Below, piece by piece: positions 8,563 through 16,482 of a stretch of DNA of 64,000 nt (positions are counted from its first letter, which is position 1; each line of letters begins with the position of its first letter). Made by a program: the position numbers and the translations under genes. The stretch spans positions 868,001 through 932,000 of the forward strand of contig CALSRT010000002.1 in assembly GCA_943788825.1 (NCBI GenBank), in the 5' to 3' direction. Source of the DNA: UBA4582 sp002389265. Its GTDB lineage: Bacteria; Pseudomonadota; Gammaproteobacteria; Pseudomonadales; Azotimanducaceae. A model generated the notes under the pieces. The model was not told the origin of the DNA. It saw only the letters and a program-made list of their open reading frames with translations, and did not search any database.

Positions 8563-9186
8563 GTGCTCAAACTCTATGGTTTTACCGTTAGTAATTATTT
8601 CAATATGGTTAAAATGGCGTTACTGGAAAAAGACATCGACTTCGAGTTTGTGGATACCAAGCCGACTCAGGAAGGCGACTACTTAGCTAAAAGCCCCATG
8701 GGTAAAGTGCCTTGTCTGGAGACCAGTGAGGGCTTTATTAGCGAGACTGACGTCATTTTTGATTATCTGGAAGATCTGGGTCAGGGGCAGGCGTTGATGC
8801 CGGCCAGCGCTTATGAAAAAGCTAAAGTGCGTGAATTGATTAAACAACTCGAATTGTATATCGAGTTGCCCGCGCGTACCTGTTTTGCTGAGGCTTTCTT
8901 TGGCGGCACCGTCAGCGAAGAAACGAAAGACAAGGCGCGCGTGAGCCTGAAGAAGGGTGTGGAGTGCATTAAGCGCACGGGGAAGTTTTCGCCATATATC
9001 GCCGGCGATACCTTCACCTATGCCGATATTATGTTCATGTACTCGGTGAGTCTCGCGGGTGCTTGCGCCAAGCGGGTGTTGGGCATGGATTTGCTGGAGG
9101 ATCTGCCCGAGGCGAAAGCCCTGAGCGAGCTGCTGGCCTCGCGCGCGTCGGCACAAAAAGTAGCGGCTGACCAAAAAGCAGGATAG
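8563..9186 (+). CDS. Glutathione S-transferase family protein
   Basis: This 207-residue cytosolic GST has an N-terminal thioredoxin-like domain (LYGFTVSNYFNMVKMALLEK, the cis-Pro motif GKVPCLET and the glutathione-contact SETDVIFDYLE). A helical C-terminal domain contains the conserved cap motif AGDTFTYADIMFMYS. The start is GTG at 8563 with AAGG about ten bases upstream. The likely role is glutathione conjugation or peroxidase activity on an unknown electrophile. The gene is monocistronic, with a strong hairpin just downstream. Confidence 0.88.
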   Translation: MLKLYGFTVSNYFNMVKMALLEKDIDFEFVDTKPTQEGDYLAKSPMGKVPCLETSEGFISETDVIFDYLEDLGQGQALMPASAYEKAKVRELIKQLELYIELPARTCFAEAFFGGTVSEETKDKARVSLKKGVECIKRTGKFSPYIAGDTFTYADIMFMYSVSLAGACAKRVLGMDLLEDLPEAKALSELLASRASAQKVAADQKAG

Positions 9187-9214
9187 CTCTGTCGATAAAC
9201 GTTGTGTTTAGGTG

Positions 9215-9246
9215 GTGCTGTCGCGATGGTTCGATCGCGACAGCAC
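9215..9246. terminator. 13-bp perfect hairpin after the GST gene
   Basis: GTGCTGTCGCGAT, a 6-base loop, then ATCGCGACAGCAC form a perfect 13-bp stem about 30 bases after the GST stop codon. No T-run follows immediately, but a T-rich repeat array begins 50 bases on. It is probably a transcription terminator or 3'-end stabiliser; a protein-binding site is the alternative. Confidence 0.6.
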
Positions 9247-9296
9247 AATCTGGATATAGCGCTCAAGGCTTACTTACTTGTTGTAGCTACTGTTAG

Positions 9297-9352
9297 CGCT
9301 CTTTTTTCTGAGCTCTTTTTTCTAAGCTCTTTTTTTCGAGCTCTTTTCCCTA
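9297..9352. repeat. Four tandem copies of a T-rich 14-bp unit
   Basis: AGCTCTTTTTTCTG and variants repeat at 9297, 9311, 9325 and 9339. Each unit carries a run of 4-7 T residues after GCTC, so on the plus strand the array may act as a string of weak pause or termination sites between the GST gene and the convergent M20 peptidase gene. Confidence 0.85.
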
Positions 9353-9462
9353 AGCCTGTTTCTGCAAACTCTTCTACCAAGCCAGTCTGGCCGTTTCAAA
9401 AGCGCAGGTCGTCCGGTAGGGCGAACCTTGTTCGTCACGTTGGTCTGTTCGAGTGCGTGAGT

Positions 9463-10875
9463 TTAGTGTCCCCCGACGGTGGTAAAGTCTGTTAAGAAAT
9501 CAGTCATGACCCGAGTGCCGTTAATCATGTTTTCGACACTCACCCGTTCATTATTACCGTGGACGCCAGTTTTTTCATTCGGCTGGTAGAGAAAGGGACT
9601 GAATCCATAGCTGACAATGCCAAGATCTCGAAAGAAGTGACTGTCGGTGAAACCCGTAGAGACGCTGGGTACGAGCTTCATATTCTCGTAATGCAGAGTG
9701 AGGGTTCGCGTGATGGACTCGAACAAGGGCGTTGATGTGCTGCTGACGGCGGGGCTGAAACCCATGATCTGTTCGATCTCGATATGCTCATCGCTGATGA
9801 TCTGCGTGAGTTCAGCGAGAAAGGCTTGAGGGCTTTGGTCTGGTAGCAGGCGACAGTCGAGCTCAATACTGGCGGTTGGCGGCACGACGTTGATTTTACT
9901 GCTGCCCGTCATTGTTGTGATCGAGCAGGTGTTGTGAAGCAAGGACACGGAGCCGGGCTGCTTCAGATGCAGGCTGGTCATGAAGCTCACGTCCTTGACC
10001 GCTTCGTCAATCTGTTCAAAGCCCACCTTAAACTCATCTTCCTCGAACTCGGCGATACTTGAAAACAGATCGCGCACCGCGGGTATCACGCGGTAGGGAA
10101 AGCTGGTGTCGGCGATACGATGGCCAGCCCGCAAAATGCGAGTGACCGAACTAGTGGGCCGCGGTGAAGAGCCATGCCCGGGCGTGTCAGTGGCTGTCAG
10201 ACGCAACCAGAGGGGTACCTTTTGGGTGACCTCGACGCGATACACGGGTTTGCCATCGGTGATGCGCCCCGTTCCGCCCTCATTCACCAGAAAGCCGACG
10301 TTCTCGAAGATCTCGGGGCGATGCTGCACCAGCCAACCGGCGCCGAAAAAGCCACCCGCTTCCTCGTCAGCGGTCGCCATAAAGATAACATCACGGGTTA
10401 GCGGTTTGCCTGAAGCATGCAGTGCCAGAAAAGCCTGAAGTTGGGTGATACCTAGGCCCTTGGTGTCGATTGCGCCTCGTCCCCAGATATAACCGTCTTG
10501 GATGGCGCCAGATAATGGATTCACTTTCCAGTAGGCTGCATCGGCAGGCACTACGTCGATGTGATGGAGTAACACCAGTGCTGGTAAATCGCCACCAGGC
10601 AAGCGCGCCCAAATATTACCTCGGCCTGGCGCCGACTCGGCGGTTTCATAGTCGATGCCCGCTTCGCGGAGAATAGCACCAAGATATGCCACGCCCCTGA
10701 CTTCATTGCCGGGCGGGTTCATGGTGTTAATCTGCAGGTATTCCTGCAGGCGCTGGGGTGCCTGGTCGGCGAAGTTATCGGCCCCGGCACTGGCGGCGAG
10801 CGCCAGTAGTGCCATGCCTGCCCACAATGGCAGGCGTCGGTGCCAAGGGGTCGTGTGGTATTGCTTGATGCGCAT
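9463..10875 (-). CDS. Secreted M20-family zinc peptidase
   Basis: This 470-residue exported dizinc aminoacylase/carboxypeptidase belongs to the ArgE/DapE/CPG2 group. A signal peptide covers roughly residues 1-32 (RR then a hydrophobic run ending ASAGA). Metal ligands are in the usual places: HHIDVVP (His and Asp), GRGAIDTKG (bridging Asp), TADEEAGG (catalytic Glu and ligand Glu), NEGG (Glu) and VHGNNE near the C-terminus (His). The dimerisation domain lies in the middle (VTQKVPLWLRL, TDTPGHGS). The substrate is probably a peptide or N-acyl amino acid taken from outside the cell. It is convergent with the GST gene and divergent from panB, with no partner gene. Confidence 0.9.
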   Translation of the reverse strand: MRIKQYHTTPWHRRLPLWAGMALLALAASAGADNFADQAPQRLQEYLQINTMNPPGNEVRGVAYLGAILREAGIDYETAESAPGRGNIWARLPGGDLPALVLLHHIDVVPADAAYWKVNPLSGAIQDGYIWGRGAIDTKGLGITQLQAFLALHASGKPLTRDVIFMATADEEAGGFFGAGWLVQHRPEIFENVGFLVNEGGTGRITDGKPVYRVEVTQKVPLWLRLTATDTPGHGSSPRPTSSVTRILRAGHRIADTSFPYRVIPAVRDLFSSIAEFEEDEFKVGFEQIDEAVKDVSFMTSLHLKQPGSVSLLHNTCSITTMTGSSKINVVPPTASIELDCRLLPDQSPQAFLAELTQIISDEHIEIEQIMGFSPAVSSTSTPLFESITRTLTLHYENMKLVPSVSTGFTDSHFFRDLGIVSYGFSPFLYQPNEKTGVHGNNERVSVENMINGTRVMTDFLTDFTTVGGH

Positions 10876-11266
10876 GGCGTTTCACCCAAAATAAAGAGGG
10901 GGGAGAACACCATGTTTTGTCTTTTGCGTCAATCGTTGATGAGAACGTGGCAGCCTCTAGACATCCGCCCAAAGATGCCATAATCTGCGCGTCGCCTCGA
11001 TTCGATCTGGTGCCAGGGAGCACCGGGTCTCATGAACGGGGACAAGCGATGTTGACAGCGAATGTTTACAACAGATGTTGCCAGCGAAGGTTTACAACCC
11101 TATTTTAGTAATGCAAAACAAAATGTGGGACTTGATCCGTTTGATGAGGACAGGTACCGACGACCTACTTTGTTGAGGCTAGTCGAGCTGTGGCGTGCGT
11201 AAATTGAGCGCCAGGCACCTGGTATTTCCTGATTGGATCGGAGCGGGTTCTCGCGGGAGATACTTG
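10876..11266. other. Divergent intergenic region with a 26-bp duplication
   Basis: These 391 bases separate the M20 peptidase (minus) from panB (plus). They contain a 26-bp direct duplication at 11048-11073 and 11074-11099 (about three differences; core GATGTTG-CAGCGAA-GTTTACAAC). Promoters for both genes must lie here, but I could not assign them with confidence. Confidence 0.6.
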
Positions 11267-12055
11267 ATGAACGTCCATACCTTTGCCCAGCGCAAACAAC
11301 AGCACCAGAAAATTTCTATGGTGACCTGTTATGACCATTGGTCCGCCCAAATACTGAACACGACAGAGATCGATTGCCTGTTGGTCGGCGACTCGTTGGC
11401 GGTTGTGATGTATGGCTATGAATCCACGGTGCACGCCACCGTGGACATGATGACGTTACATGTGGGTGCGGTTGCCCGAGGTGCGCCTGACAAATTTATT
11501 GTTGCAGATATGCCATTTCTTACCTGTAGCAAGGGCCTTGGCGTTGCGATGGATACGGTGGAGCGGCTCATGCAAGCCGGTGCCCACGGAGTCAAAATTG
11601 AAGGCGATAGTCATCAACTAGAGATCATTCGCCATATCGTCGAGGCTGGCGTGCCGGTCATGGGTCACCTGGGTTTGACGCCGCAGTCCATTCATCATCT
11701 TGGCGGTCATCTAGTGCAGGGCAAAGATGAGGTGAATGCTGCAAAGATAGTTGAAAGTGCGCGGCGCTTGGAGGCTGCAGGATGTTTTTCCTTGGTGTTA
11801 GAGTGTGTGCCGACGGCGCTGGGTGGTTGTGTGAGCCAAGCTCTAAAGATACCGACTATCGGCATCGGTGCAGGGCCCCAGACCGATGGCCAGGTACTGG
11901 TTTTACAGGACCTGTTGGGCGTTAATCCAAAGTTCAAGCCGAAGTTCTTGCGCCAGTACGCCAGCGGCCATAGCGTGGTGAGTGATGCGGTCAATCAGTT
12001 TCACGGCGATGTTGTTGCGGGAGAATTTCCGGCCCTGGCAGAATCCTACCGATGA
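11267..12055 (+). CDS. panB: 3-methyl-2-oxobutanoate hydroxymethyltransferase
   Basis: PanB makes ketopantoate from alpha-ketoisovalerate and methylene-tetrahydrofolate, the first step toward pantothenate and CoA. The 262-residue length equals the family norm. Conserved elements include MVTCYD, LLVGDSL and VADMPF (metal-binding Asp residues), GVKIEG (metal Glu), GHLGLTPQS and LVLECVP (catalytic Glu), and GIGAG. I place the start at ATG 11267, which gives the canonical N-terminus and follows GGGAGA; an upstream in-frame start at 11195 would add 24 unsupported residues. The last four bases overlap panC. Confidence 0.97.
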   Translation: MNVHTFAQRKQQHQKISMVTCYDHWSAQILNTTEIDCLLVGDSLAVVMYGYESTVHATVDMMTLHVGAVARGAPDKFIVADMPFLTCSKGLGVAMDTVERLMQAGAHGVKIEGDSHQLEIIRHIVEAGVPVMGHLGLTPQSIHHLGGHLVQGKDEVNAAKIVESARRLEAAGCFSLVLECVPTALGGCVSQALKIPTIGIGAGPQTDGQVLVLQDLLGVNPKFKPKFLRQYASGHSVVSDAVNQFHGDVVAGEFPALAESYR

Positions 12056-12834
12056 AGGTCTTTGATACTATCGATGCGTTCCAGGTTTGGCGCCGTGCGT
12101 CAGGCGCAGACCGAATCGGTTTTGTGCCGACGATGGGGGCGTTGCATATTGGCCACCAGTCGTTGATCGAGCGGAGCGTGACTGAAGCCGACCAGACGGT
12201 GTTGAGTATTTATGTGAATCCGACCCAATTCGACAATCCCGATGATTTAAAAAAATACCCTGATCGTCTCGAGCAAGATCTTTTATTGGCGAAAACCTGT
12301 GGCGTAGATGCGGTGCTACTGCCCCGTTACGACGAGATTTATGCGGATGGGTTTCGCTATGCCGTAGACGAGCGACACTTCAGCAAGACGCTGTGTGGTC
12401 GACACCGCGAGGGGCACTTCACCGGAGTTCTCACCGTTGTGATGAAGTTGCTGAATATCGTTAAACCCCACTGGACCTATCTCGGAGAAAAGGATTACCA
12501 GCAATTTGAATTGATCCAGGGTATGGCTCGTGCGTTGTTTTTGGATGGCGAGATCGTTCCCTGTCCCACGATCAGGGAAGCATCAGGTTTGGCCTTTAGT
12601 TCGCGAAATGTACATCTTGATGAGGCGGGCCGGCAGCTGGCGCCGCGACTCTACGCGTTGCTGGGCAGCGCCAGTAGTGATACCGAAGTTGCCCGTCAGT
12701 TAACCGAGCTAGGGTTTGCAGTTGATTATGTAGTCACTGGCGAAGCGCGCCGTTTTGCCGCCGCCCGACTCGGCGAGGGTGTTCATCAAGTCCGTTTAAT
12801 CGATAATATTCCACTCAAGCAGGTAGCTCGATGA
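12052..12834 (+). CDS. panC: Pantothenate synthetase
   Basis: PanC joins pantoate and beta-alanine using ATP. The nucleotidyltransferase motif appears as VPTMGALHIGHQSLI. The pantoate/ATP site shows YVNPTQF, LGEKDYQQ and REASGLAFSSRN. At 260 residues it is somewhat shorter than the usual 280, with the shortening in the C-terminal domain. ATGA overlaps join it to panB upstream and coaX downstream, so the three are one transcription unit. panD (beta-alanine supply) is not in the window. Confidence 0.97.
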   Translation: MKVFDTIDAFQVWRRASGADRIGFVPTMGALHIGHQSLIERSVTEADQTVLSIYVNPTQFDNPDDLKKYPDRLEQDLLLAKTCGVDAVLLPRYDEIYADGFRYAVDERHFSKTLCGRHREGHFTGVLTVVMKLLNIVKPHWTYLGEKDYQQFELIQGMARALFLDGEIVPCPTIREASGLAFSSRNVHLDEAGRQLAPRLYALLGSASSDTEVARQLTELGFAVDYVVTGEARRFAAARLGEGVHQVRLIDNIPLKQVAR

Positions 12835-13601
12835 TTTTATGTCTGGATGTTGGTAATTCGCAGGTCTACGGTGGCCTGTTTGATGACGGTCGTTTAAGCG
12901 CTCAATTTCGGCGGACTTCCCTTAAGCACTCATCTTCCGACGAGTTAGGAGTCTTCTTTCGCTCGGTGTTGCGGGAAAATCAAATCGATCCTGACGCGGT
13001 TCAATTCATCGCTATCTGTTGTGTCGTACCGGATATGCTGTATTCGTTGCGGGCTTGCTGTCAGAAGTATTTCGGGGTGGAGCCCTTGATTCTGCGGCCT
13101 GGTATCAAGACCGGCTTGAAGATCGGCTATCGTGATCCGAAAGAGGTGGGCGCTGATCGAATCGCTGATGCCGTAGGTGCGATCAAGCTGTTTCCCGGCC
13201 GTAATTTGATCGTCGCTGATTTCGGCACGGCAACGACTCTTTGTGCGATTACTCGAGACAAGGAGTTCCTGGGAGGCAATATCATACCGGGCGTGCGTTT
13301 AGCGATGGAAGCGCTGGAAGCCAAGACGGCCCAGTTGCCGTCCGTGGAGATAGTGCCGCCGGCTTCTGCCTTTGGACGCTCGACCATAGAAAGCATTCAG
13401 GCTGGCTTGTATTGGTCCAATGTTGGCATGATGCGTGAGCTAGTGGCACGAATTACGGCCGAGGTGTTTAGGGACGAGGCACCCCTGGTGATCGGTACTG
13501 GTGGTTTTGCGCAACTCTTCACCCGCGAAAAGTTATTTGATCATCTAGTGCCAGATCTTATTCTGACTGGGTTGATGGAAATTATTCGACTCAATAAGTG
13601 A
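12831..13601 (+). CDS. coaX: Type III pantothenate kinase
   Basis: CoaX phosphorylates pantothenate, the first committed step of CoA synthesis, and unlike CoaA is not feedback-inhibited by CoA in characterised members. Its ASKHA fold is seen in CLDVGNSQVYGG (phosphate loop), EVGADRIADAVGA, DFGTATT (second phosphate motif) and GGNIIPGVRLAMEAL. The length (256) is standard. In many gammaproteobacteria coaX sits beside birA; here it follows panB-panC with a 4-nt overlap, so pantothenate production and use are co-expressed. Confidence 0.96.
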   Translation: MILCLDVGNSQVYGGLFDDGRLSAQFRRTSLKHSSSDELGVFFRSVLRENQIDPDAVQFIAICCVVPDMLYSLRACCQKYFGVEPLILRPGIKTGLKIGYRDPKEVGADRIADAVGAIKLFPGRNLIVADFGTATTLCAITRDKEFLGGNIIPGVRLAMEALEAKTAQLPSVEIVPPASAFGRSTIESIQAGLYWSNVGMMRELVARITAEVFRDEAPLVIGTGGFAQLFTREKLFDHLVPDLILTGLMEIIRLNK

Positions 13602-13603
13602 GT

Positions 13604-13702
13604 TCAGGCTGCTGCCATAGTTGAGATGGTTGCCGCCAGGAAAACAAGCAGGCAGAGGCTGTTCAACAGATCCTCGATGTTGGTTTGCGAGTGATGGGTC
13701 AT
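13604..13702 (-). CDS. Possible 32-residue membrane microprotein
   Basis: A short frame on the minus strand reads MTHHSQTNIEDLLNS followed by a 17-residue hydrophobic tail (LCLLVFLAATISTMAAA). An AGAGG ribosome-like site lies about eight bases before the ATG. It begins directly beside the 11-bp repeat array and ends three bases from the coaX stop, convergent with it. The amphipathic head plus single hydrophobic segment is typical of bacterial microproteins. Nothing assigns a function, and chance remains possible at this length. Confidence 0.3.
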   Translation of the reverse strand: MTHHSQTNIEDLLNSLCLLVFLAATISTMAAA

Positions 13703-13711
13703 GATTTTTGC

Positions 13712-13775
13712 CTCTAAGGTATCTCTAAGGTCTCTAAGGTGTCTCTAAGGTGTTTCCAAGCTATCCCTAAGATGG
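13712..13775. repeat. Six degenerate tandem copies of an 11-bp unit
   Basis: CTCTAAGGTGT and variants recur at 13712, 13723 (9-bp copy), 13732, 13743, 13754 and 13765, decaying toward the right end. The array lies between coaX and the redox operon. The rest of this 480-base spacer holds the CRP-like site and presumably the operon promoter. Confidence 0.8.
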
Positions 13776-13847
13776 CGTAGCGGATAGCCGTCTCTGGTTG
13801 CTGTTCTGCGCCGATTGGGTATTAAACGACTGTGACGTACTGAATAA

Positions 13848-13863
13848 CGTGATGTCGCTCACA
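13848..13863 (+). promoter_or_regulatory. CRP-like palindrome upstream of the redox operon
   Basis: CGTGA-N6-TCACA matches the CRP consensus TGTGA-N6-TCACA at nine of ten core positions and continues into ATT on the right flank, as strong CRP sites do. It lies 222 bases before the GTG of the first redox gene. If functional it ties the operon to cAMP, which is notable because the first protein itself has two cyclic-nucleotide-binding domains. A matching -35/-10 pair was not identified. Confidence 0.45.
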
Positions 13864-14084
13864 TTGGCGAAATTCATTTGCTAATCGTGATGGACAGCCG
13901 CGTTAGGCTCTGCTGTTGATATCGTGGTGAGGCACGATTAGGGATTTCCGTGGTCAGGTTAATATGTTACCTTGGGGGAGTTCAGAGTGATAAAAAAAGC
14001 GCCAAAAGAAGTGCCAGGTTCAGATCGAGGTCTGTGTCATCAGTCGAAAGAAGGGTAGTCCTTCCGTTATTGTGGGGTTGTACT

Positions 14085-16475
14085 GTGTTTGAAATAGCTG
14101 TAATTGGGGCTGGGCCGGGTGGTCTGAGTGCAGCAGCACGGTGTGCGGAATTAGATGTAGAACACGTCTTGCTAGAAAGCTCGCCGAAAATTGCCAACAC
14201 GATTCAAAAGTACCAAAAGGGCAAGCATGTTATGGCTGAGCCCGGTATTTTGCCGCTGCGTAGCCCGATTGAATTTGATGCCGGGAAGCGGGAAACGATT
14301 CTAGGAAATTGGGAAACGGGCATTAAGACCGTCGGCGTTAATATCCAATACGGCGCCGAGGTGAAGGCAATCAGTGGATCCCAGGGACACTTCGTGATCA
14401 GTTTAGTGAACGGCGAAGAGGTGTTGGCGCGACATGTAATATTGGGAATCGGCTTGCAAGGTAATCCGCGGCAAATGGGCGTGCCTGGCGAGCAGTCTGA
14501 GGTGGTCCAATATACGCTGGATGATCCAGGCGAATATAAGGACGAGAGCATCGCGATCATTGGCGCGGGTGACGCAGCGATTGAAAATGCCATTGCCCTT
14601 GCCGCCAATAACAAAGTTTACATCGTTAATCGAAAAGACGAATTTGCTCGGGCGAAGGAAGGTAACTTGAATTTGATCATGGCCGCGATCGATGCGGGCA
14701 CGATTGAATGCTACTACAGTAGCTCCCCCGCAGGCGTTGAAGTGCTCGAAGGTGGCGATTTCCCTGCTAATTTACAGTTAAAAACCGCCACAGGTGATGC
14801 CGTTGTGCCGCTGCACCGGATTATCGCTCGCCTCGGCGCGATACCACCTCGCAAGCTGGTGGAATCCTTTGGAATTGAATTTCCTAGCGAAGATCAGAAC
14901 GCTATTCCGGCTCTGACCAGTCAATATGAGTCTAATGTCGCAGGCATCTATGTGATCGGTGCCCTGGGTGGCTACCCCTTGATCAAGCAGGCGATGAATC
15001 AAGGCTATGAGGTGGTCGAGTATATACTTGGACATGATGTTAAGCCCGCGGATAACGACCTGTTGGCCTCTAAATTCAACGGCTTGCCTTATGAGTTGGA
15101 GGTCGATGGTGTGCTTGCCTTGATGCAGGAGCGAATACCGGTTTTCGCTGATGTCAACGCCTTGCAGTTTCGCGAGCTGATGCTCGACAGTAGCGTGTCG
15201 ATGCCGGCCAAGGGCGATGTCATCTTTAAGCAGCATGATTACACCAACACCTTTTTTACAATACTTGAGGGCACGGTGGAGATTGAAGTCAATCCCACAC
15301 TCCGTATCACGGCTAACGCAGGTGGTTTTTTCGGTGAGATGAGTCTGATGTCTGGTCGGCGCCGTTCAGCTACGGTGTACGCCGGCCCGCAATGTATTGT
15401 GATTGAGACCCCGCGGCGCTCTATGATTAAGTTGATCTCCTCTGTTGCGGCGGTCAAGCGGGTCCTGGACGAGACTTTTATCGTTCGAACCATCCAGCAA
15501 AAGTTTGCGCCGGATACGCCTATCGAGGAATTGCAGCCCATCGCGGCCCGGGCGAAAATGCACCAATTCCAACCCAAAGAAACCATATTCAAAGAAGGTG
15601 ATGAAGCCGATACCCTGCACTTTATACGCAACGGTTCGGTCACTGTGTCGATTGAGATTGACGGCCGCGATGTGGTCATGAGTTATGTGCCTGCCAACAC
15701 GCCTATTGGTGAGATGGCTTTGTTGGGCAATACCACTAGATCAGCGACAGTCAAGGCTGCCGTTAAAACGGAAACCATCTCGCTCGACAAAGAGTCGTTC
15801 AGTCTTTTGTTGGAACGCTCCGCAGGATTGAAGGAACGTCTGCAAGCCATGGTTAAGGATCGCCACGAGCAAAACGTTGCGCTGCAGTCGAATTCGGAAT
15901 CCAGCGATTTAATGTCATTTTTGATGGGCCAGGGCTTAGGTGAAGCCACCGATGTGTTGCTCATCGATGAAAATATTTGCGTCGGCTGCGATCTCTGTGA
16001 GTCAGCCTGTGCGGCAACCCATGAAGGCACTTCGCGCTTGAACCGGAAGGCTGGACCAACGTTTGCGCATATCCATGTTCCAACTTCCTGTCGCCATTGC
16101 GAAGATCCGAGCTGTATGAAAGATTGCCCGCCGGATGCAATTCAGCGTGGCGGGCTGGGCGGCGAAGTGTTTATCGGTGATAACTGCATTGGTTGTGGTA
16201 ACTGTGAACGTAATTGTCCCTATGGCGTGATTCAAATGGCGTACAAGACCGAGGCGCCATCCAGCTACTGGAGTTGGATGCTGTTTGGTCTGGGTCAGAA
16301 ACCTGGCAGAGGTAAAGCCGCCGTAGTGGGTGAATCTTCATTTAAGCAAGCCGTTAAATGTGACATGTGTAAGGATCAAAGTGGTGGTCCCAGCTGTGTG
16401 CGGGCTTGTCCAACGGGGGCTGCCATGCGCTTGAGCCCAGAAGATTTTGTTGATCTCGTCAATGTGGTGCGGTAA
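14085..16475 (+). CDS. FAD/NAD(P) oxidoreductase - two cNMP-binding domains - four-cluster ferredoxin fusion
   Basis: This is a 796-residue cytoplasmic multidomain redox protein. Residues 1 to about 330 form a thioredoxin-reductase-like flavoprotein: GAGPGG binds FAD, GAGDAA the nicotinamide cofactor. No CxxC redox pair is present, as in YpdA-type enzymes. Residues about 350-465 and 470-590 are two cyclic-nucleotide-binding domains; both keep the phosphate-binding cassette and its Arg (FGEMSLMSGRRRSATV and IGEMALLGNTTRSATV). From about 630 to the end lie 16 Cys in four ferredoxin-type groups, arranged as in HybA/DmsB subunits, enough for four [4Fe-4S] clusters. I chose GTG 14085, preceded by GGGG at seven bases and giving FEIAVIGAG at the N-terminus; an upstream frame from 13950 adds a basic, low-complexity stretch. 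It heads the redox operon and probably moves electrons between NAD(P)H and the membrane cytochrome b under nucleotide control. Confidence 0.85.
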   Translation: MFEIAVIGAGPGGLSAAARCAELDVEHVLLESSPKIANTIQKYQKGKHVMAEPGILPLRSPIEFDAGKRETILGNWETGIKTVGVNIQYGAEVKAISGSQGHFVISLVNGEEVLARHVILGIGLQGNPRQMGVPGEQSEVVQYTLDDPGEYKDESIAIIGAGDAAIENAIALAANNKVYIVNRKDEFARAKEGNLNLIMAAIDAGTIECYYSSSPAGVEVLEGGDFPANLQLKTATGDAVVPLHRIIARLGAIPPRKLVESFGIEFPSEDQNAIPALTSQYESNVAGIYVIGALGGYPLIKQAMNQGYEVVEYILGHDVKPADNDLLASKFNGLPYELEVDGVLALMQERIPVFADVNALQFRELMLDSSVSMPAKGDVIFKQHDYTNTFFTILEGTVEIEVNPTLRITANAGGFFGEMSLMSGRRRSATVYAGPQCIVIETPRRSMIKLISSVAAVKRVLDETFIVRTIQQKFAPDTPIEELQPIAARAKMHQFQPKETIFKEGDEADTLHFIRNGSVTVSIEIDGRDVVMSYVPANTPIGEMALLGNTTRSATVKAAVKTETISLDKESFSLLLERSAGLKERLQAMVKDRHEQNVALQSNSESSDLMSFLMGQGLGEATDVLLIDENICVGCDLCESACAATHEGTSRLNRKAGPTFAHIHVPTSCRHCEDPSCMKDCPPDAIQRGGLGGEVFIGDNCIGCGNCERNCPYGVIQMAYKTEAPSSYWSWMLFGLGQKPGRGKAAVVGESSFKQAVKCDMCKDQSGGPSCVRACPTGAAMRLSPEDFVDLVNVVR

Positions 16476-16482
16476 CTAGTCG

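Noticed and set aside
9202..9495. A 97-codon plus-strand frame after the GST gene
   Set aside because: It is formed by the hairpin and T-rich tandem array (serine/leucine/phenylalanine repeats) and is an artefact of repeat sequence.
11195..11266. Longer N-terminus for PanB (start at 11195)
   Set aside because: It adds 24 residues not found in the family; ATG 11267 has the ribosome site and the canonical start.
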